From: Curtobacterium sp. MCSS17_008
GTDB lineage: Bacteria > Actinomycetota > Actinomycetes > Actinomycetales > Microbacteriaceae
Direction of reading: 5' to 3'
DNA length: 64,000 nt
NCBI RefSeq assembly: GCF_003234185.1
Contig: NZ_QKSM01000002.1
Span: 186,001 to 250,000, forward strand
Position 1 is the stretch's first letter. Each line of letters starts with the position of its first letter. The notes beneath the pieces are model-generated. The model was given only the letters and a program-made list of their open reading frames with translations, ran no database searches and was not told the DNA's origin. Position numbers and translations under genes: made by a program. Positions 19,571 to 28,301 of the stretch are shown piece after piece.

Positions 19571-20258
19571 CCCGACCCGGACCACGGAGGGCGTGCCCCC
19601 GCTCCCGCAGCCCGGAACCCGACGCGTGCGGCTGGCGATCCTCGACGACCACGAAGTGCTGCTCGACAGCCTGTCGAGCTGGATCGCCGTGAACGCCTTC
19701 GACTTCGACCTCGCCCTCACAGCGCACACGTGGCTCGAGATGGTGCACAGCGAGAACTTCCCGACGGACCTCGTGTTCCTCGACTTCCAGCTCAAGGAAC
19801 CGGTGTCCATCGAGGCGCGGGTGCGCACCTGCCGCGCGGCCGGCGCGAAGGTGATCGTGCTCTCGAGCGTCGACAGCCGCGAGTCCCGCGACCGTGCCCT
19901 CGCGGCCGGCGCAGCGGCCTTCCTCTCGAAGTCGTTGCCGATGCGCGAGGTCATGGACATCGCGCGCGAGGTCATGGGCGTCTCCCGCGAGACCCCGCCG
20001 CAGCGCGACTGGCGCCCGCTGCCGACCGGGGCGAACGCCCACCAGCGTCCGAAGCTCAGTGCGGGCGAGGAAGAGGCGCTGCGCCTGTACGTCTCCGGCT
20101 ACTCGACGAACGAGGTCGCCGCGCAGATGAACGTGCAGTACGAGACCGCGAAGACCTACCTGCGTCGCGTCCGCGAGAAGTACAGCAAGGTCGGTCGGCC
20201 CGCGTCGAAGAAGTCGGACCTCATCCGCCGTGCCGCCGAGGACGGGTTCCTCGCGTAG
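19557..20258 (+). CDS. Response regulator, NarL/LuxR type
   Basis: A 233-residue regulator. The receiver domain has the acidic pair ILDDHE (about 28-33), phospho-acceptor Asp in VFLDFQL (about D77), Thr/Ser in VLSSVDS and the conserved Lys in FLSKSLP. A C-terminal LuxR-like helix-turn-helix follows (SAGEEEALRLYVSGYSTNEV onward, about 165-225) with a KKSDL C-terminal helix. It overlaps the upstream gene by 14 nt and tdk by 1 nt. It is the output protein of the two membrane partners encoded before it; targets unknown. Confidence 0.9.
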   Translation: MTSTDPTRTTEGVPPLPQPGTRRVRLAILDDHEVLLDSLSSWIAVNAFDFDLALTAHTWLEMVHSENFPTDLVFLDFQLKEPVSIEARVRTCRAAGAKVIVLSSVDSRESRDRALAAGAAAFLSKSLPMREVMDIAREVMGVSRETPPQRDWRPLPTGANAHQRPKLSAGEEEALRLYVSGYSTNEVAAQMNVQYETAKTYLRRVREKYSKVGRPASKKSDLIRRAAEDGFLA

Positions 20259-20893
20259 TGGCGAAGCTCTACTTCCGGTACGGCGCGATGAACAGCGGCA
20301 AGAGCACCGGGCTCCTGCAGGCGGCGTACAACTACGAGGAGCGCGGGCAGCGCGTGCTGCTGGCCAAGCCCTCCGTGGACACGAAGGGCGATCGGGAGAT
20401 CGTCTCCCGCCTCGGGGTGACGCGTGCGGTCGACGTCGTGTTCGCTCCGCACGACGACGTCCGTGCTGCCGTGGCCGATGCCGGCGCCACCGACCCCGAG
20501 TCGGACCGACTCGACGGCATGGTGCGGGCGGTGAGCTGCGTGCTCGTCGACGAGGCGCAGTTCCTCACCCCGCGCCAGGTCGACGACCTGCTCCGGATCG
20601 CGGTGCTCGACGACGTCCCGGTGCTCGCGTACGGCATCCGCACCGACTTCCGCACCGAGGCCTTCCCGGGGAGCGCCCGGCTGCTCGAGGTCGCGCACTC
20701 GCTCGAGGAGCTGAAGACCATCTGCCGCTGCGGTCGCAAGGCGGTCTTCAACGCGCGCAAGGTCGACGGCCGCTTCGTGTTCGACGGGTCGCAGGTCGCG
20801 ATCGACGGCGTCGACGTCACCTACGAGTCGCTCTGCGCGAACTGCTACCTCAGCGAGTCCGGCGGGCGACTCGACGGCGAGCTCGCGCACTGA
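20258..20893 (+). CDS. tdk: Thymidine kinase (type II)
   Basis: A 211-residue enzyme that phosphorylates thymidine for salvage. P-loop GAMNSGKST (residues 9-17), Walker B/acidic CVLVDEAQFL, lasso-loop YGIRTDFRTEAFPGS and zinc-binding pairs CRC and CANC. The GTG start shares one base with the TAG stop of the regulator. The gene is unrelated to the sensor system and is probably just co-transcribed. A family hairpin at 20926-20967 ends the operon. Confidence 0.96.
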   Translation: MAKLYFRYGAMNSGKSTGLLQAAYNYEERGQRVLLAKPSVDTKGDREIVSRLGVTRAVDVVFAPHDDVRAAVADAGATDPESDRLDGMVRAVSCVLVDEAQFLTPRQVDDLLRIAVLDDVPVLAYGIRTDFRTEAFPGSARLLEVAHSLEELKTICRCGRKAVFNARKVDGRFVFDGSQVAIDGVDVTYESLCANCYLSESGGRLDGELAH

Positions 20894-20925
20894 CCCGGCA
20901 TCCGGGCACGCCGTGACCAGGTGAC

Positions 20926-20967
20926 GGACGGGAGGCCCGTGGCGGCGCCGCACCGCGCCTCCCGTCC
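20926..20967 (+). terminator. Terminator hairpin, GGACGGGAGGC family
   Basis: GGACGGGAGGC (20926-20936) pairs with GCCTCCCGTCC (20957-20967). The interior is less regular than in other copies. It lies 33 nt after tdk. Confidence 0.7.
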
Positions 20968-21014
20968 GCCGTCGCTGGCGGAATGCGGCCGCCGTGGTAC
21001 CGGTTGCACCCCGC

Positions 21015-22052
21015 ATGAGCGACGCCACCGTGCACCTGTCCGTCCTCGACCTGGCCACGCGCGAGTACGGTCAGTCGAACACCGAGGCCCTGCAGGGCTC
21101 GATCGACATGGCCGTGCACGCCGAGCAGCTCGGCTACGAGCGCATCTGGGTGGCGGAGCACCACGGCATGCCGGGCATCACCTCGTCCGCGCCGGCGGTC
21201 CTGCTCAGCGCGGTGGGGGCCGCGACGTCGCGGATCCGGATCGGGTCCGGCGGCGTCATGCTCCCGAACCACGCGCCGCTCGTGGTCGCGGAGCAGTTCG
21301 GCACCCTGCGCGCGCTGTACGGTGACCGCGTCGACCTGGGCATCGGACGGGCCCCCGGCACCGACGGCGCCACCGCGATGGCGCTCCGTCGCACCGACCG
21401 TCTCGACGTGGACGACTTCCCGCAGCAACTCGCCGACCTCATCGGCTTCTTCACCGGGATGGACGAGGCGAACCCGCTGTCGCGCATCCGCGCCGTCCCC
21501 GGGTACGGCGACGTCCCGGAGTTCTGGCTGCTCGGGTCCTCCGGCTACAGCGCGCAGGTGGCCGGCGCGCTCGGCGTCTCCTTCGCCTTCGCGCACCACT
21601 TCGCGTCGGACAACACCGAGGCAGCGCTCGCGCTGTACCGGGACTCCTTCCGGCCGTCGCGGTTCCGGCAGACGCCCAACGCCCTCATCGGCGTGCAGGT
21701 CGTGACCGACGAGGACCCGGCGGTCGTCGAGGAGCAGAGCGCCCCGGGCATGATCTCGTTCATCCGGATGCGGCAGGGCGCGAAGCCCGAGCCGGTGTCG
21801 ATGGAGGAGGCGCGGGCGTACGAGTTCTCCGACCTGGAGCGGCGGTTCATCGCGGCGCGGACCGAGCGGCAGGCCTACGGCTCGCGCGACCAGGTCGCGG
21901 CGAAGATCAACGACCTCGTCGCGTCGACCGGCGCCGACGGCGTGATCGTCGCCCCGGGGGCGGCGCAGGCGCGGTACCGGCACCAGGCGCTCGACGTGGT
22001 GGCGGCGCTGCAGGCCGAGGGGCGGCTCGTCCCGGCCGGCGCGACGGTCTAG
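21015..22052 (+). CDS. LLM-class flavin-dependent oxidoreductase
   Basis: A 345-residue luciferase-like monooxygenase (MsnO8-type). Marks: [56 protein letters not shown] and [13 protein letters not shown]. It should bind FMN and oxidise a small organic substrate, which cannot be named. The ATG at 21015 gives the usual family start. It converges with the LuxR-type regulator that ends at 22065, with only 12 nt between, so their 3' ends may interfere. Confidence 0.9.
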   Translation: MSDATVHLSVLDLATREYGQSNTEALQGSIDMAVHAEQLGYERIWVAEHHGMPGITSSAPAVLLSAVGAATSRIRIGSGGVMLPNHAPLVVAEQFGTLRALYGDRVDLGIGRAPGTDGATAMALRRTDRLDVDDFPQQLADLIGFFTGMDEANPLSRIRAVPGYGDVPEFWLLGSSGYSAQVAGALGVSFAFAHHFASDNTEAALALYRDSFRPSRFRQTPNALIGVQVVTDEDPAVVEEQSAPGMISFIRMRQGAKPEPVSMEEARAYEFSDLERRFIAARTERQAYGSRDQVAAKINDLVASTGADGVIVAPGAAQARYRHQALDVVAALQAEGRLVPAGATV

Positions 22053-22064
22053 CCGTCCCGCCGG

Positions 22065-22685
22065 TCAGCCGAGCAGACCGAGTCGGGTCGCAGCGGTGAT
22101 CGCGGCGACCCGGGTGCCGACGTCGAGCTTCCGGTACACGTTGTAGACGTGTCGCTTCACCGTCCCGGTCGCGAGGCCGAGTTCGGCGGCGATCTCGGCG
22201 TTCGAGCGTGCGGCAGCGACCAGCCGGAGCACCTCGAGTTCGCGGTCGCTGAGCGGCGTACCCGCGCGAGCGCCGCTGACGAGGTCGACGGGGAACGTCA
22301 CGGGGGCCGCGTCGGTGCGGGTCGCTCGGACGATGCGGTCGACGAGTTCCCTGCTCGGGGTGTCCTTCGTGACGAAGTCGACCGCCCCCGCGTCGAGCAG
22401 TGCCCGACGCAGGACCGCGTCGCGGTGCATCGTGAGCACGACGACCCTGATGTGCGGGTGGGTGCGTCGCACCGTCGCGATCGTGGTCCGCGCCGGAGGG
22501 CCGTCGAGTTCGACGTCCAGCAGGAGCACGTCGATGGCGGCCGCCTCGGGGGAGTCCAGGACGACGGACGGACGCGCGCCGTGCGCCACCACGCGGATGG
22601 TGGGCGCGGCCGACAGGAGCGCCGCGAGCCCCTCGCGGAAGAGGCGGTGGTCGTCGACGAGTGCGACGTGTGTGATGCCGCTCAC
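22065..22685 (-). CDS. Response regulator, NarL/LuxR type
   Basis: A 206-residue regulator with VALVDDHRLFREGL, phospho-acceptor D57 (LLLDVEL), VLTMH, the conserved Lys in FVTKDTP, and a full LuxR HTH (TPLSDRELEVLRLVAAARSN then GTVKRHVYNVYRKLDV). Its ATG overlaps the stop of the kinase gene (ATGA, 22682-22685). The kinase and regulator form one unit; targets unknown. Confidence 0.93.
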   Translation of the reverse strand: MSGITHVALVDDHRLFREGLAALLSAAPTIRVVAHGARPSVVLDSPEAAAIDVLLLDVELDGPPARTTIATVRRTHPHIRVVVLTMHRDAVLRRALLDAGAVDFVTKDTPSRELVDRIVRATRTDAAPVTFPVDLVSGARAGTPLSDRELEVLRLVAAARSNAEIAAELGLATGTVKRHVYNVYRKLDVGTRVAAITAATRLGLLG

Positions 22686-23707
22686 AGGGATCCCCTCGGG
22701 ACGGTCAGGCGGACGGTCGTGCCGGCACCCGGAGCGCTCTCGACGTCGAGCCGGGCACCGAGGACGCCGGCGCGTTCCCGCATCGTGCGCTGGCCGAGAC
22801 GGCCCTCGGCATCGCCACCGGGCGTGAACCCGGGGCCGTCGTCACGCACGGTGACCACGACGGTACCGGGGGACCAGGCGAACGTCACCGTGGCCGTCGA
22901 CCCGGGAGCGCGCTTCCGACGGTTGGTGAGCGCCTCGAGGAGGATCGTCAGCGCTTCCTCGGCCTTCCAGTTCGGCAGCGTGCCGACGACGCCCGTCGTC
23001 GTGATCGTCAGGAGGTCGTCCCCGGGGAACAGGTCGTCCACGTGCCGTCGGAGCGCGTCGTCGAGCCGGTCGTCACCGACCCGCGCGTGGAGGGAGACGG
23101 CGAGGTCCTGCACGTCGGTCAACGCGGCACGGAGCAGGCGTCCGGCGGCTTCGAGCTGCTCCGTCCGGTCCGGTGCCGGGGGATCGGTGAGGAGCACCAG
23201 GTCGAGCCGCTGCAGCCCGGCGAGGACGCCGTGGGCGACCCGGTCGTGCAGGTCCCGCGCGAGCTGGGTCCGCGCGTCCAGGTTCGCCGTGGTCACGCGC
23301 TGCCGGAGGGCCTCGGTGTAGGCGATCGCCCCGGCCGGGAACCGGCTCCAGACGCCCGCGTGCAGGGCGCGGGCGGCGCGGAGCACCTCGGCGGGCGTGC
23401 GGGCTCCGACCTCGTCCACGAACACCGGCAGGTACGCGTCGAAGAGCATCTCGGCGGCGAGCATCGCGCCGGCCGGGTGCTGGGCGTGCTCGGCGTGCAG
23501 GGCGCCGGTGGCGAGGTGCTCGGGGTCGAGGTAGCGATCGCTGACGATGGCGGGAGGACCGTCCCCGGCGTAGCGCGCGTGGGCGTCCGCGACCATCGAC
23601 GTCACGTTCTCGAACAGGCTCTGCGCGAGGACGGGATCGTCGGCGAGGTGCGGGAAGCGGGCGCCGATCTCCGCGAGGACCACGGCGAGCGGGGCGGGGA
23701 GCGTCAT
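22682..23707 (-). CDS. Soluble NarL-type sensor histidine kinase
   Basis: A 341-residue kinase without membrane helices. The N-terminal 135 residues form a helical sensor part, the H-box is LARDLHDRVAHGVLA (H154), and the HATPase domain has RDDGPGF and TMRERAGVLGARLDVES. The N-box is unusual: EALTNRRKRAPGS lacks the common K/R-H-A histidine. It is cytosolic, so it probably reads an internal signal. Operon with the 22065 regulator. Confidence 0.88.
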   Translation of the reverse strand: MTLPAPLAVVLAEIGARFPHLADDPVLAQSLFENVTSMVADAHARYAGDGPPAIVSDRYLDPEHLATGALHAEHAQHPAGAMLAAEMLFDAYLPVFVDEVGARTPAEVLRAARALHAGVWSRFPAGAIAYTEALRQRVTTANLDARTQLARDLHDRVAHGVLAGLQRLDLVLLTDPPAPDRTEQLEAAGRLLRAALTDVQDLAVSLHARVGDDRLDDALRRHVDDLFPGDDLLTITTTGVVGTLPNWKAEEALTILLEALTNRRKRAPGSTATVTFAWSPGTVVVTVRDDGPGFTPGGDAEGRLGQRTMRERAGVLGARLDVESAPGAGTTVRLTVPRGSL

Positions 23708-23814
23708 GACGGTTGCGAGCGTAGCGGGGACGGCTCGCGTGACGGAACCGGTCTGCGCCGAGTGTGCCTGTGGACACAGTGCGGTGCGGCGCCGGCGGGT
23801 CAGGAGGGAAAAGA

Positions 23815-23842
23815 GAAGCCCGGGTCCGAAGACCCGGGCTTC
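23815..23842 (-). terminator. Rho-independent terminator of tRNA-Pro
   Basis: A perfect 12-bp stem GAAGCCCGGGTC/GACCCGGGCTTC with a 4-nt loop, followed on the minus strand by TCTTTTC. A smaller CACTGT..ACAGTG hairpin lies between it and the tRNA. Confidence 0.85.
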
Positions 23843-23861
23843 CTCACTGTCTCAACACAGT

Positions 23862-23936
<75 letters not shown>

Positions 23937-23970
23937 CGGTGTGATCACTCCGAACCGGAGCGACCAGGAA

Positions 23971-24003
23971 AGTCTACCGGACGTCAGGGGGTGCTCACGA
24001 CCA
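23971..24003 (-). promoter_or_regulatory. Promoter of tRNA-Pro with shared upstream element
   Basis: Minus-strand TAGACT (23976-23971) is the -10 box. The -35 zone falls in the 16-bp element (plus-strand GGGGTGCTCACGACCA, 23988-24003) also present before tRNA-Ser. Confidence 0.6.
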
Positions 24004-24041
24004 TCCGCGGAACCCCCGGGCGCGTCGCGACGGGGCGCGGC

Positions 24042-24998
24042 CTACGACGTCCGGGCGGTGAGCGTCACGACGACCGCCTCGGGGCGGCAGGCGAACCGCA
24101 CGGGTGCGTAGATCGACGTGCCGATGCCCGCGGACACCTCGAGCCACGACCAGTGCCCGCGGTGCTGCCACCGGTGCAGGCCGCTGACGTACCGGCGGGG
24201 GAGGTCCGAGTTGGTGACGAGCGCGCCGACACCGGGCACCTGCACCTGGCCGCCGTGCGTGTGCCCGGCGAAGACGATGTCCGCGCCCTGGTCGACGAAG
24301 GCGTCGAGCACCCGGCGGTACGGTGCGTGCGTGATGCCGATCGCCACCGGTGTCGGACCATCCTCGTCCTCGGTCCACGGCACGCTGCTGCGCATCTCGT
24401 CGACGTTCGTCGGGAGCAGATCGAGCCGGTCCCAGTCGCGGTGGGCGTCCGAGGTGCCGAAGAGTTCGAGACGGGACCCCCGGAGCTCGATCGCGTGCGC
24501 CTGGTCGTTGACGTCGAGCCACCCGAGGGACTCGAAGAACGCGGTCTGCCGGTCCACGTCGAGGTCGACCGGTGCGCGGTGCGTGTGCGCGCGGCTCGGG
24601 CCACCGAAGTACCGGAGCGGGTTGCGGGGGGAGGGGCCGAAGAAGTCGTTCGAACCGTGCGCGAAGGCACCGGGAACGCCCCGGAACGGCTCGAGCGCGT
24701 ACTCGACCGCGGCGTTGGCGGTCGGGTGACCGAGGTTGTCACCGGTGTTCACCACGAAGTCCGGCTCGACCAGGCTCAGGTCGCGCAACCACTGCTGCTT
24801 GTCGGCCTGCCACGGGGCCATGTGGATGTCCGACAGGTGCAGGACGGTCACGTCCCGCGAACCCGGCGGCAGCACCGGCACGGTCTCCCAGCGGATGCCG
24901 AAGCGGCGACGCTCGACCAGGGAACCCCACGCCGCCGTCACCGTTCCGGCAGCCGCACCAGCGGCGAGGACGCCGAGCGTGGCGCGGCCGCGGCTCAC
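24042..24998 (-). CDS. Metallophosphoesterase, calcineurin-like
   Basis: A 318-residue protein with an N-terminal signal-anchor-like helix (LGVLAAGAAAGTVTAAWG) and metal-binding motifs LHLSDIHMAPW, NTGDNLGH, HGSNDFFGP and GHTHGGQ, as in YkuE/Rv3683-like membrane-associated phosphoesterases. The second motif is GSNDFF rather than the classic GNHD. The GTG at 24998 overlaps the stop of the penicillin-binding protein gene by 4 nt, a conserved pairing in actinobacteria, which suggests an envelope role. The substrate is unknown. Confidence 0.9.
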   Translation of the reverse strand: MSRGRATLGVLAAGAAAGTVTAAWGSLVERRRFGIRWETVPVLPPGSRDVTVLHLSDIHMAPWQADKQQWLRDLSLVEPDFVVNTGDNLGHPTANAAVEYALEPFRGVPGAFAHGSNDFFGPSPRNPLRYFGGPSRAHTHRAPVDLDVDRQTAFFESLGWLDVNDQAHAIELRGSRLELFGTSDAHRDWDRLDLLPTNVDEMRSSVPWTEDEDGPTPVAIGITHAPYRRVLDAFVDQGADIVFAGHTHGGQVQVPGVGALVTNSDLPRRYVSGLHRWQHRGHWSWLEVSAGIGTSIYAPVRFACRPEAVVVTLTARTS

Positions 24999-27556
24999 CG
25001 GCAGCCCTTCGGCGCCTTGCCGTCCTTCGTCCCGAAGAGCTGGAGCGTGATCGTCGAGTCCTTCGCGACCGCGGAACCCTCTCCGGGGTCGACCGCCGCC
25101 ACCTTGCACTGGTCGTCACGGCCGCCCTTGGCGTAGTCGTCCGAGACCGTGATCTTCGTGAAGCCCTCGCTCTGCAGGGCGTTGCGGGCGCCACCGGCGC
25201 TCTGCCCCGTCACCTGGGGAACGCTGGCCTGGCTGCCGTCCGTCGCGTACACCGTCACGCTGGAGCCCTTCGACAGCAGCGTCCCGGCGGCCGGCGAGGT
25301 CGACGACACCGTGCCCGGTGCCCCGCCGCCTGGCTGCGTGCCGCCGTCCACGTAGGTGAAGCCGGCGCCGGCGAGCGTCGCACGGGCATCGTCCGCGCTC
25401 TTGCCGCGCACGTCGGGCACGTTGATGCTGTTGCCGCGGAGCGCGGTCTGCGAGGGCTCCGGGAACGGCTCCGCCGGGTGCAGCTGGTTGACCGGGATCA
25501 TGGCCTGCTGCCAGACGTGCGCACGCTGCGAGGCGTACGAGCCGTACCCCGCGGTGTTGTAGTAGTGCCGCAGGTTGTTCTTCGCACCGTCGGTGTTGCC
25601 CTGCCAGTAGGCGGTGGCGACCTTCGAGCTCGCGCCGACGAGCCAGATCTGGTCGGCGTCGTCGGTGGTGCCGGTCTTCGCGAACAGCTGCGTGCCGTCC
25701 GGGGTCTGCGCGCCCTGCGCCGTGCCGTACTGGACGGTCCCGCGCATCGCGTAGGCCGCGGAGGCGGCGACGGCCGGGTCGAGCACCTGCTTGCACTGCT
25801 TCGGCTGGCCACCGAGCTTCTTGCCAGCCGCGTTCGTGATCTCGTCGATCGCGATCGGCGCGCAGTACGTGCCGCCGTTCGCGATGGTCGCGTACGCCGA
25901 GGCCATCGTGAGCGGCGCGATGTTGTTCGTGCCGAGGATCGACGACGGGTACGCGTTCAGCTCGGTCTTCTCGTCGGCGGAGTGTACCCCGAGGTCCTGT
26001 GCCGTCTGGCGGATGTCGCAGAGGTCGAGCTTGGCGGCCATGGACGCGAACGCGGCGTTCACGGAGAGCGCCGTCGCCCGTGCCACGGTGTACTGGCCGT
26101 TCTCGCCGGCGGAGTCGTTCTTCGGCGCCCACGGCGAGGTGATCGTCGAACCGCACTGGGTCCACTGCGAGGTGTTGTGCGGGGTGCCGTTGACGCTCTC
26201 GTTGAGCCCGTGCCCGGCCTTCAGCCAGTCGAGCAGCGTGAAGACCTTGTAGGTCGAGCCGACCTGGAAGCCGATCGACCCGCCGTACTCCTTGTCGACG
26301 CTGTAGTTGATCGACGTCGCGGTGGGCGGCGACTGCAGGGACTGGTCGTAGTCCTTGTTCTGCGCCATCGTCAGGATCCGGCCGGTCGAGGCCTCGACCG
26401 AGTTGAGCGCGCCGCCGAGCTGCAGCCGCGACTCGGTGTTCGGGTCGTAGGTGTTGAGCAGGTCCTTCTGCTGACCGTTCAGGTTGATGTCGAGCGTCGT
26501 CTGGATCTTGTAGCCGCCGTTGCGCCACGCCTGGTCGCGCTCCTTCTGCGTCCCGCCCAGCTGCGACATCTTCTTGACGACCTTGACGGCGTAGTCACAG
26601 AAGAACTGCGCGCCGTTGCCCGCGGCCGACTGGCAGCCCTGGTTCGGCTCCGTCAGGTGCACGTAGTCCTTGGGGTCCGAGGCGATGGCCTCGTCGAACT
26701 CGGCCTTGCTCAGGTGCTTCTGCGCGTACATCGACTTGAGGATGACGTCGCGTCGAGCCTTGTTCGCCTCGTAGTTCTTCTCGCTCGCCAGGTTCCGCGT
26801 GTTCGGGGACTGGACGATCGCGAGGATCGATGCCGCCTCGGCCGGGGTCAGGTCGGTGGCGGACTTGTTGAAGTAGTGCTGCGCGGCGGCCTGCACGCCG
26901 TACGTCTGGTCGCCGAAGTACGCGATGTTCAGGTAGCCGGTCAGGATCTCCTTGTGCGAGTACTTCTTCGCCAGGCCGATCGCCAGCTTCATCTCCTCGA
27001 GCTTGCGGGGGATGGTCTGCTCGACCGCGTCGTTGTACGCCTTCTCGCGCTCTTCCTGCGTCGGGAGCTCGAGGGCCTGCTGCATCTTGATGTTGCGGAC
27101 GAGCTGCATGGTGAGCGTCGACCCGCCGCCGGACTCGCCCAGCCCGCCGGCGATGCTGCCCACGCCTGCGCGCACGAGCGAGGTCATGTCGACGCCGCCG
27201 TGCTCCCAGAAGCGCTTGTCCTCGCCGTCGATGGCGGCGTGCTTCAGCTCGTCGCTGATCTGGTCGTACTTGAGCTCCTCGCGGTTCTGGTCGTAGACCG
27301 TCGCCAGCTTCACCGGCTGCCCGTTGGCGTACGCGTAGATCTCGTTGCGCTGCGGCAGGTCACCGATCTCGATGTACTCCGGCAGCGACTCGAACACGCC
27401 GATCGTCGAGGTCGTCGTGACGCCGGCCACGGCGATCGCCGGGGTGACCCCGATGGTGACCAGCAGGCCGGCGAGCGCGCTGAATCCGACGAAACCGACG
27501 AAGGCGCCGATCGCGGAGACGGGCTTGGTCCGCGAGGCAGACTTCTGGGCAGACAT
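24995..27556 (-). CDS. ponA: Bifunctional penicillin-binding protein (class A) with PASTA domains
   Basis: An 853-residue cell-wall synthase. A short cytosolic tail and one membrane helix (about 16-48) lead into a GT51 glycosyltransferase domain with catalytic Glu in GEDKRFWEHGG (E112) and GGSTLTMQLVRN. The transpeptidase domain has S-x-x-K in GSTYKVF, SxN in LSVNAAF and KTGTT near residue 640. Two C-terminal PASTA repeats (from INVPDVRGKSADDARATL) may bind peptidoglycan. It polymerises and cross-links peptidoglycan outside the membrane. The gene is first in an operon with the metallophosphoesterase. Naming as ponA follows the actinobacterial PBP1 layout. Confidence 0.95.
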   Translation of the reverse strand: MSAQKSASRTKPVSAIGAFVGFVGFSALAGLLVTIGVTPAIAVAGVTTTSTIGVFESLPEYIEIGDLPQRNEIYAYANGQPVKLATVYDQNREELKYDQISDELKHAAIDGEDKRFWEHGGVDMTSLVRAGVGSIAGGLGESGGGSTLTMQLVRNIKMQQALELPTQEEREKAYNDAVEQTIPRKLEEMKLAIGLAKKYSHKEILTGYLNIAYFGDQTYGVQAAAQHYFNKSATDLTPAEAASILAIVQSPNTRNLASEKNYEANKARRDVILKSMYAQKHLSKAEFDEAIASDPKDYVHLTEPNQGCQSAAGNGAQFFCDYAVKVVKKMSQLGGTQKERDQAWRNGGYKIQTTLDINLNGQQKDLLNTYDPNTESRLQLGGALNSVEASTGRILTMAQNKDYDQSLQSPPTATSINYSVDKEYGGSIGFQVGSTYKVFTLLDWLKAGHGLNESVNGTPHNTSQWTQCGSTITSPWAPKNDSAGENGQYTVARATALSVNAAFASMAAKLDLCDIRQTAQDLGVHSADEKTELNAYPSSILGTNNIAPLTMASAYATIANGGTYCAPIAIDEITNAAGKKLGGQPKQCKQVLDPAVAASAAYAMRGTVQYGTAQGAQTPDGTQLFAKTGTTDDADQIWLVGASSKVATAYWQGNTDGAKNNLRHYYNTAGYGSYASQRAHVWQQAMIPVNQLHPAEPFPEPSQTALRGNSINVPDVRGKSADDARATLAGAGFTYVDGGTQPGGGAPGTVSSTSPAAGTLLSKGSSVTVYATDGSQASVPQVTGQSAGGARNALQSEGFTKITVSDDYAKGGRDDQCKVAAVDPGEGSAVAKDSTITLQLFGTKDGKAPKGCR

Positions 27557-27606
27557 AGGATGCAGCCTAAACGACGCTCACGACCGGAAGGCTGGCAAGG
27601 AACCGC

Positions 27607-27765
27607 ATGACTCGCTGGGAGTACTTCACCACGCCCCTGATGATCCACAACACCGCCGCGATCCTGAACGCCCACGGGGACGAGGGGTGGGAACTGGTCC
27701 AGGTCGTCACCGGCCCGGAGGGTGGCCTCGTCGCCTACCTGAAGCGCCCGAAGGCCGACGCGTGA
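27607..27765 (+). CDS. Small DUF4177-like protein
   Basis: A 52-residue protein (MTRWEYFTTPLMIHN start; middle GDEGWELVQVV; end YLKRPKADA). The W-E-Y-x-T-x-P and G-W-E-L-V-x-V pattern is typical of DUF4177-like small beta-rich proteins. It overlaps ridA by 4 nt (GTGA at 27762), so the two are translationally coupled, an arrangement common in actinobacteria. Function unknown. Confidence 0.75.
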   Translation: MTRWEYFTTPLMIHNTAAILNAHGDEGWELVQVVTGPEGGLVAYLKRPKADA

Positions 27766-28223
27766 GCATCGCGGACCGCCTGGCCGAGCTGGGGCTGTCG
27801 ATCCCGTCCGTCGCGGCACCGGTCGCCGCCTACGTCCCCGCTGTCGTCACCGGCCGGTACGTCCACACGGCGGGCCAGCTGCCCTTCGTCGACGGCGCGC
27901 TGTCCGTCACCGGCAAGGTCGGCGCCGGGGTGGACCCGGAGACCGCGGCGGCCGAGGCCCGCACCGCGGTCCTGAACGCCCTCGCCGCCGTGCAGTCGGT
28001 CGCGGGCTCGCTCGACCGGGTCGCGCGCGTCGTCAAGGTGACGGTCTTCGTCGCGTCCGACCCGTCCTTCACCGGCCAACCGGCGGTCGCCAACGGCGCG
28101 TCGACGCTCGTCGGCGAGGTCTTCGGCGATGCCGGTGTCCACGCGCGCAGCGCGGTGGGCGTCGCGGTGCTCCCGCTGGACGCGCCGGTCGAGGTCGAGC
28201 TGGTGGTGGAGCTGACCGACTGA
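27762..28223 (+). CDS. ridA: RidA family protein
   Basis: A 153-residue YjgF/YER057c/UK114-type protein, starting at the GTG that overlaps the small upstream gene. Family marks: VHTAGQLPFVDG, TAVLNALAAVQSVAGSLDRV, VKVTVFVASDPSFTGQP and RSAVGVAVLPLDAPVEVEL. The conserved deaminase-type arginine (R in ARSAVGVA) is kept, so hydrolysis of reactive enamine/imine intermediates is plausible. It is the longer actinobacterial subtype (about 153 rather than 128 residues). Confidence 0.9.
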   Translation: MSIADRLAELGLSIPSVAAPVAAYVPAVVTGRYVHTAGQLPFVDGALSVTGKVGAGVDPETAAAEARTAVLNALAAVQSVAGSLDRVARVVKVTVFVASDPSFTGQPAVANGASTLVGEVFGDAGVHARSAVGVAVLPLDAPVEVELVVELTD

Positions 28224-28248
28224 CGGAACGTCAACGACGCGCCTGCAG

Positions 28249-28290
28249 CGAGCCGCGCCTCCCGGACGAACGGTCTGGAGGCGCGGCTCG
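28249..28290. terminator. Bidirectional terminator between ridA and acs
   Basis: CGAGCCGCGCCTCC (28249-28262) pairs perfectly with GGAGGCGCGGCTCG (28277-28290) around a 14-nt loop, between converging genes. Confidence 0.75.
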
Positions 28291-28301
28291 CGTCGTCCCC
28301 G

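Noticed and set aside
24572..27610. A 1000-codon plus-strand open frame opposite the penicillin-binding protein
   Set aside because: It is the antisense shadow of ponA, which has all catalytic motifs.
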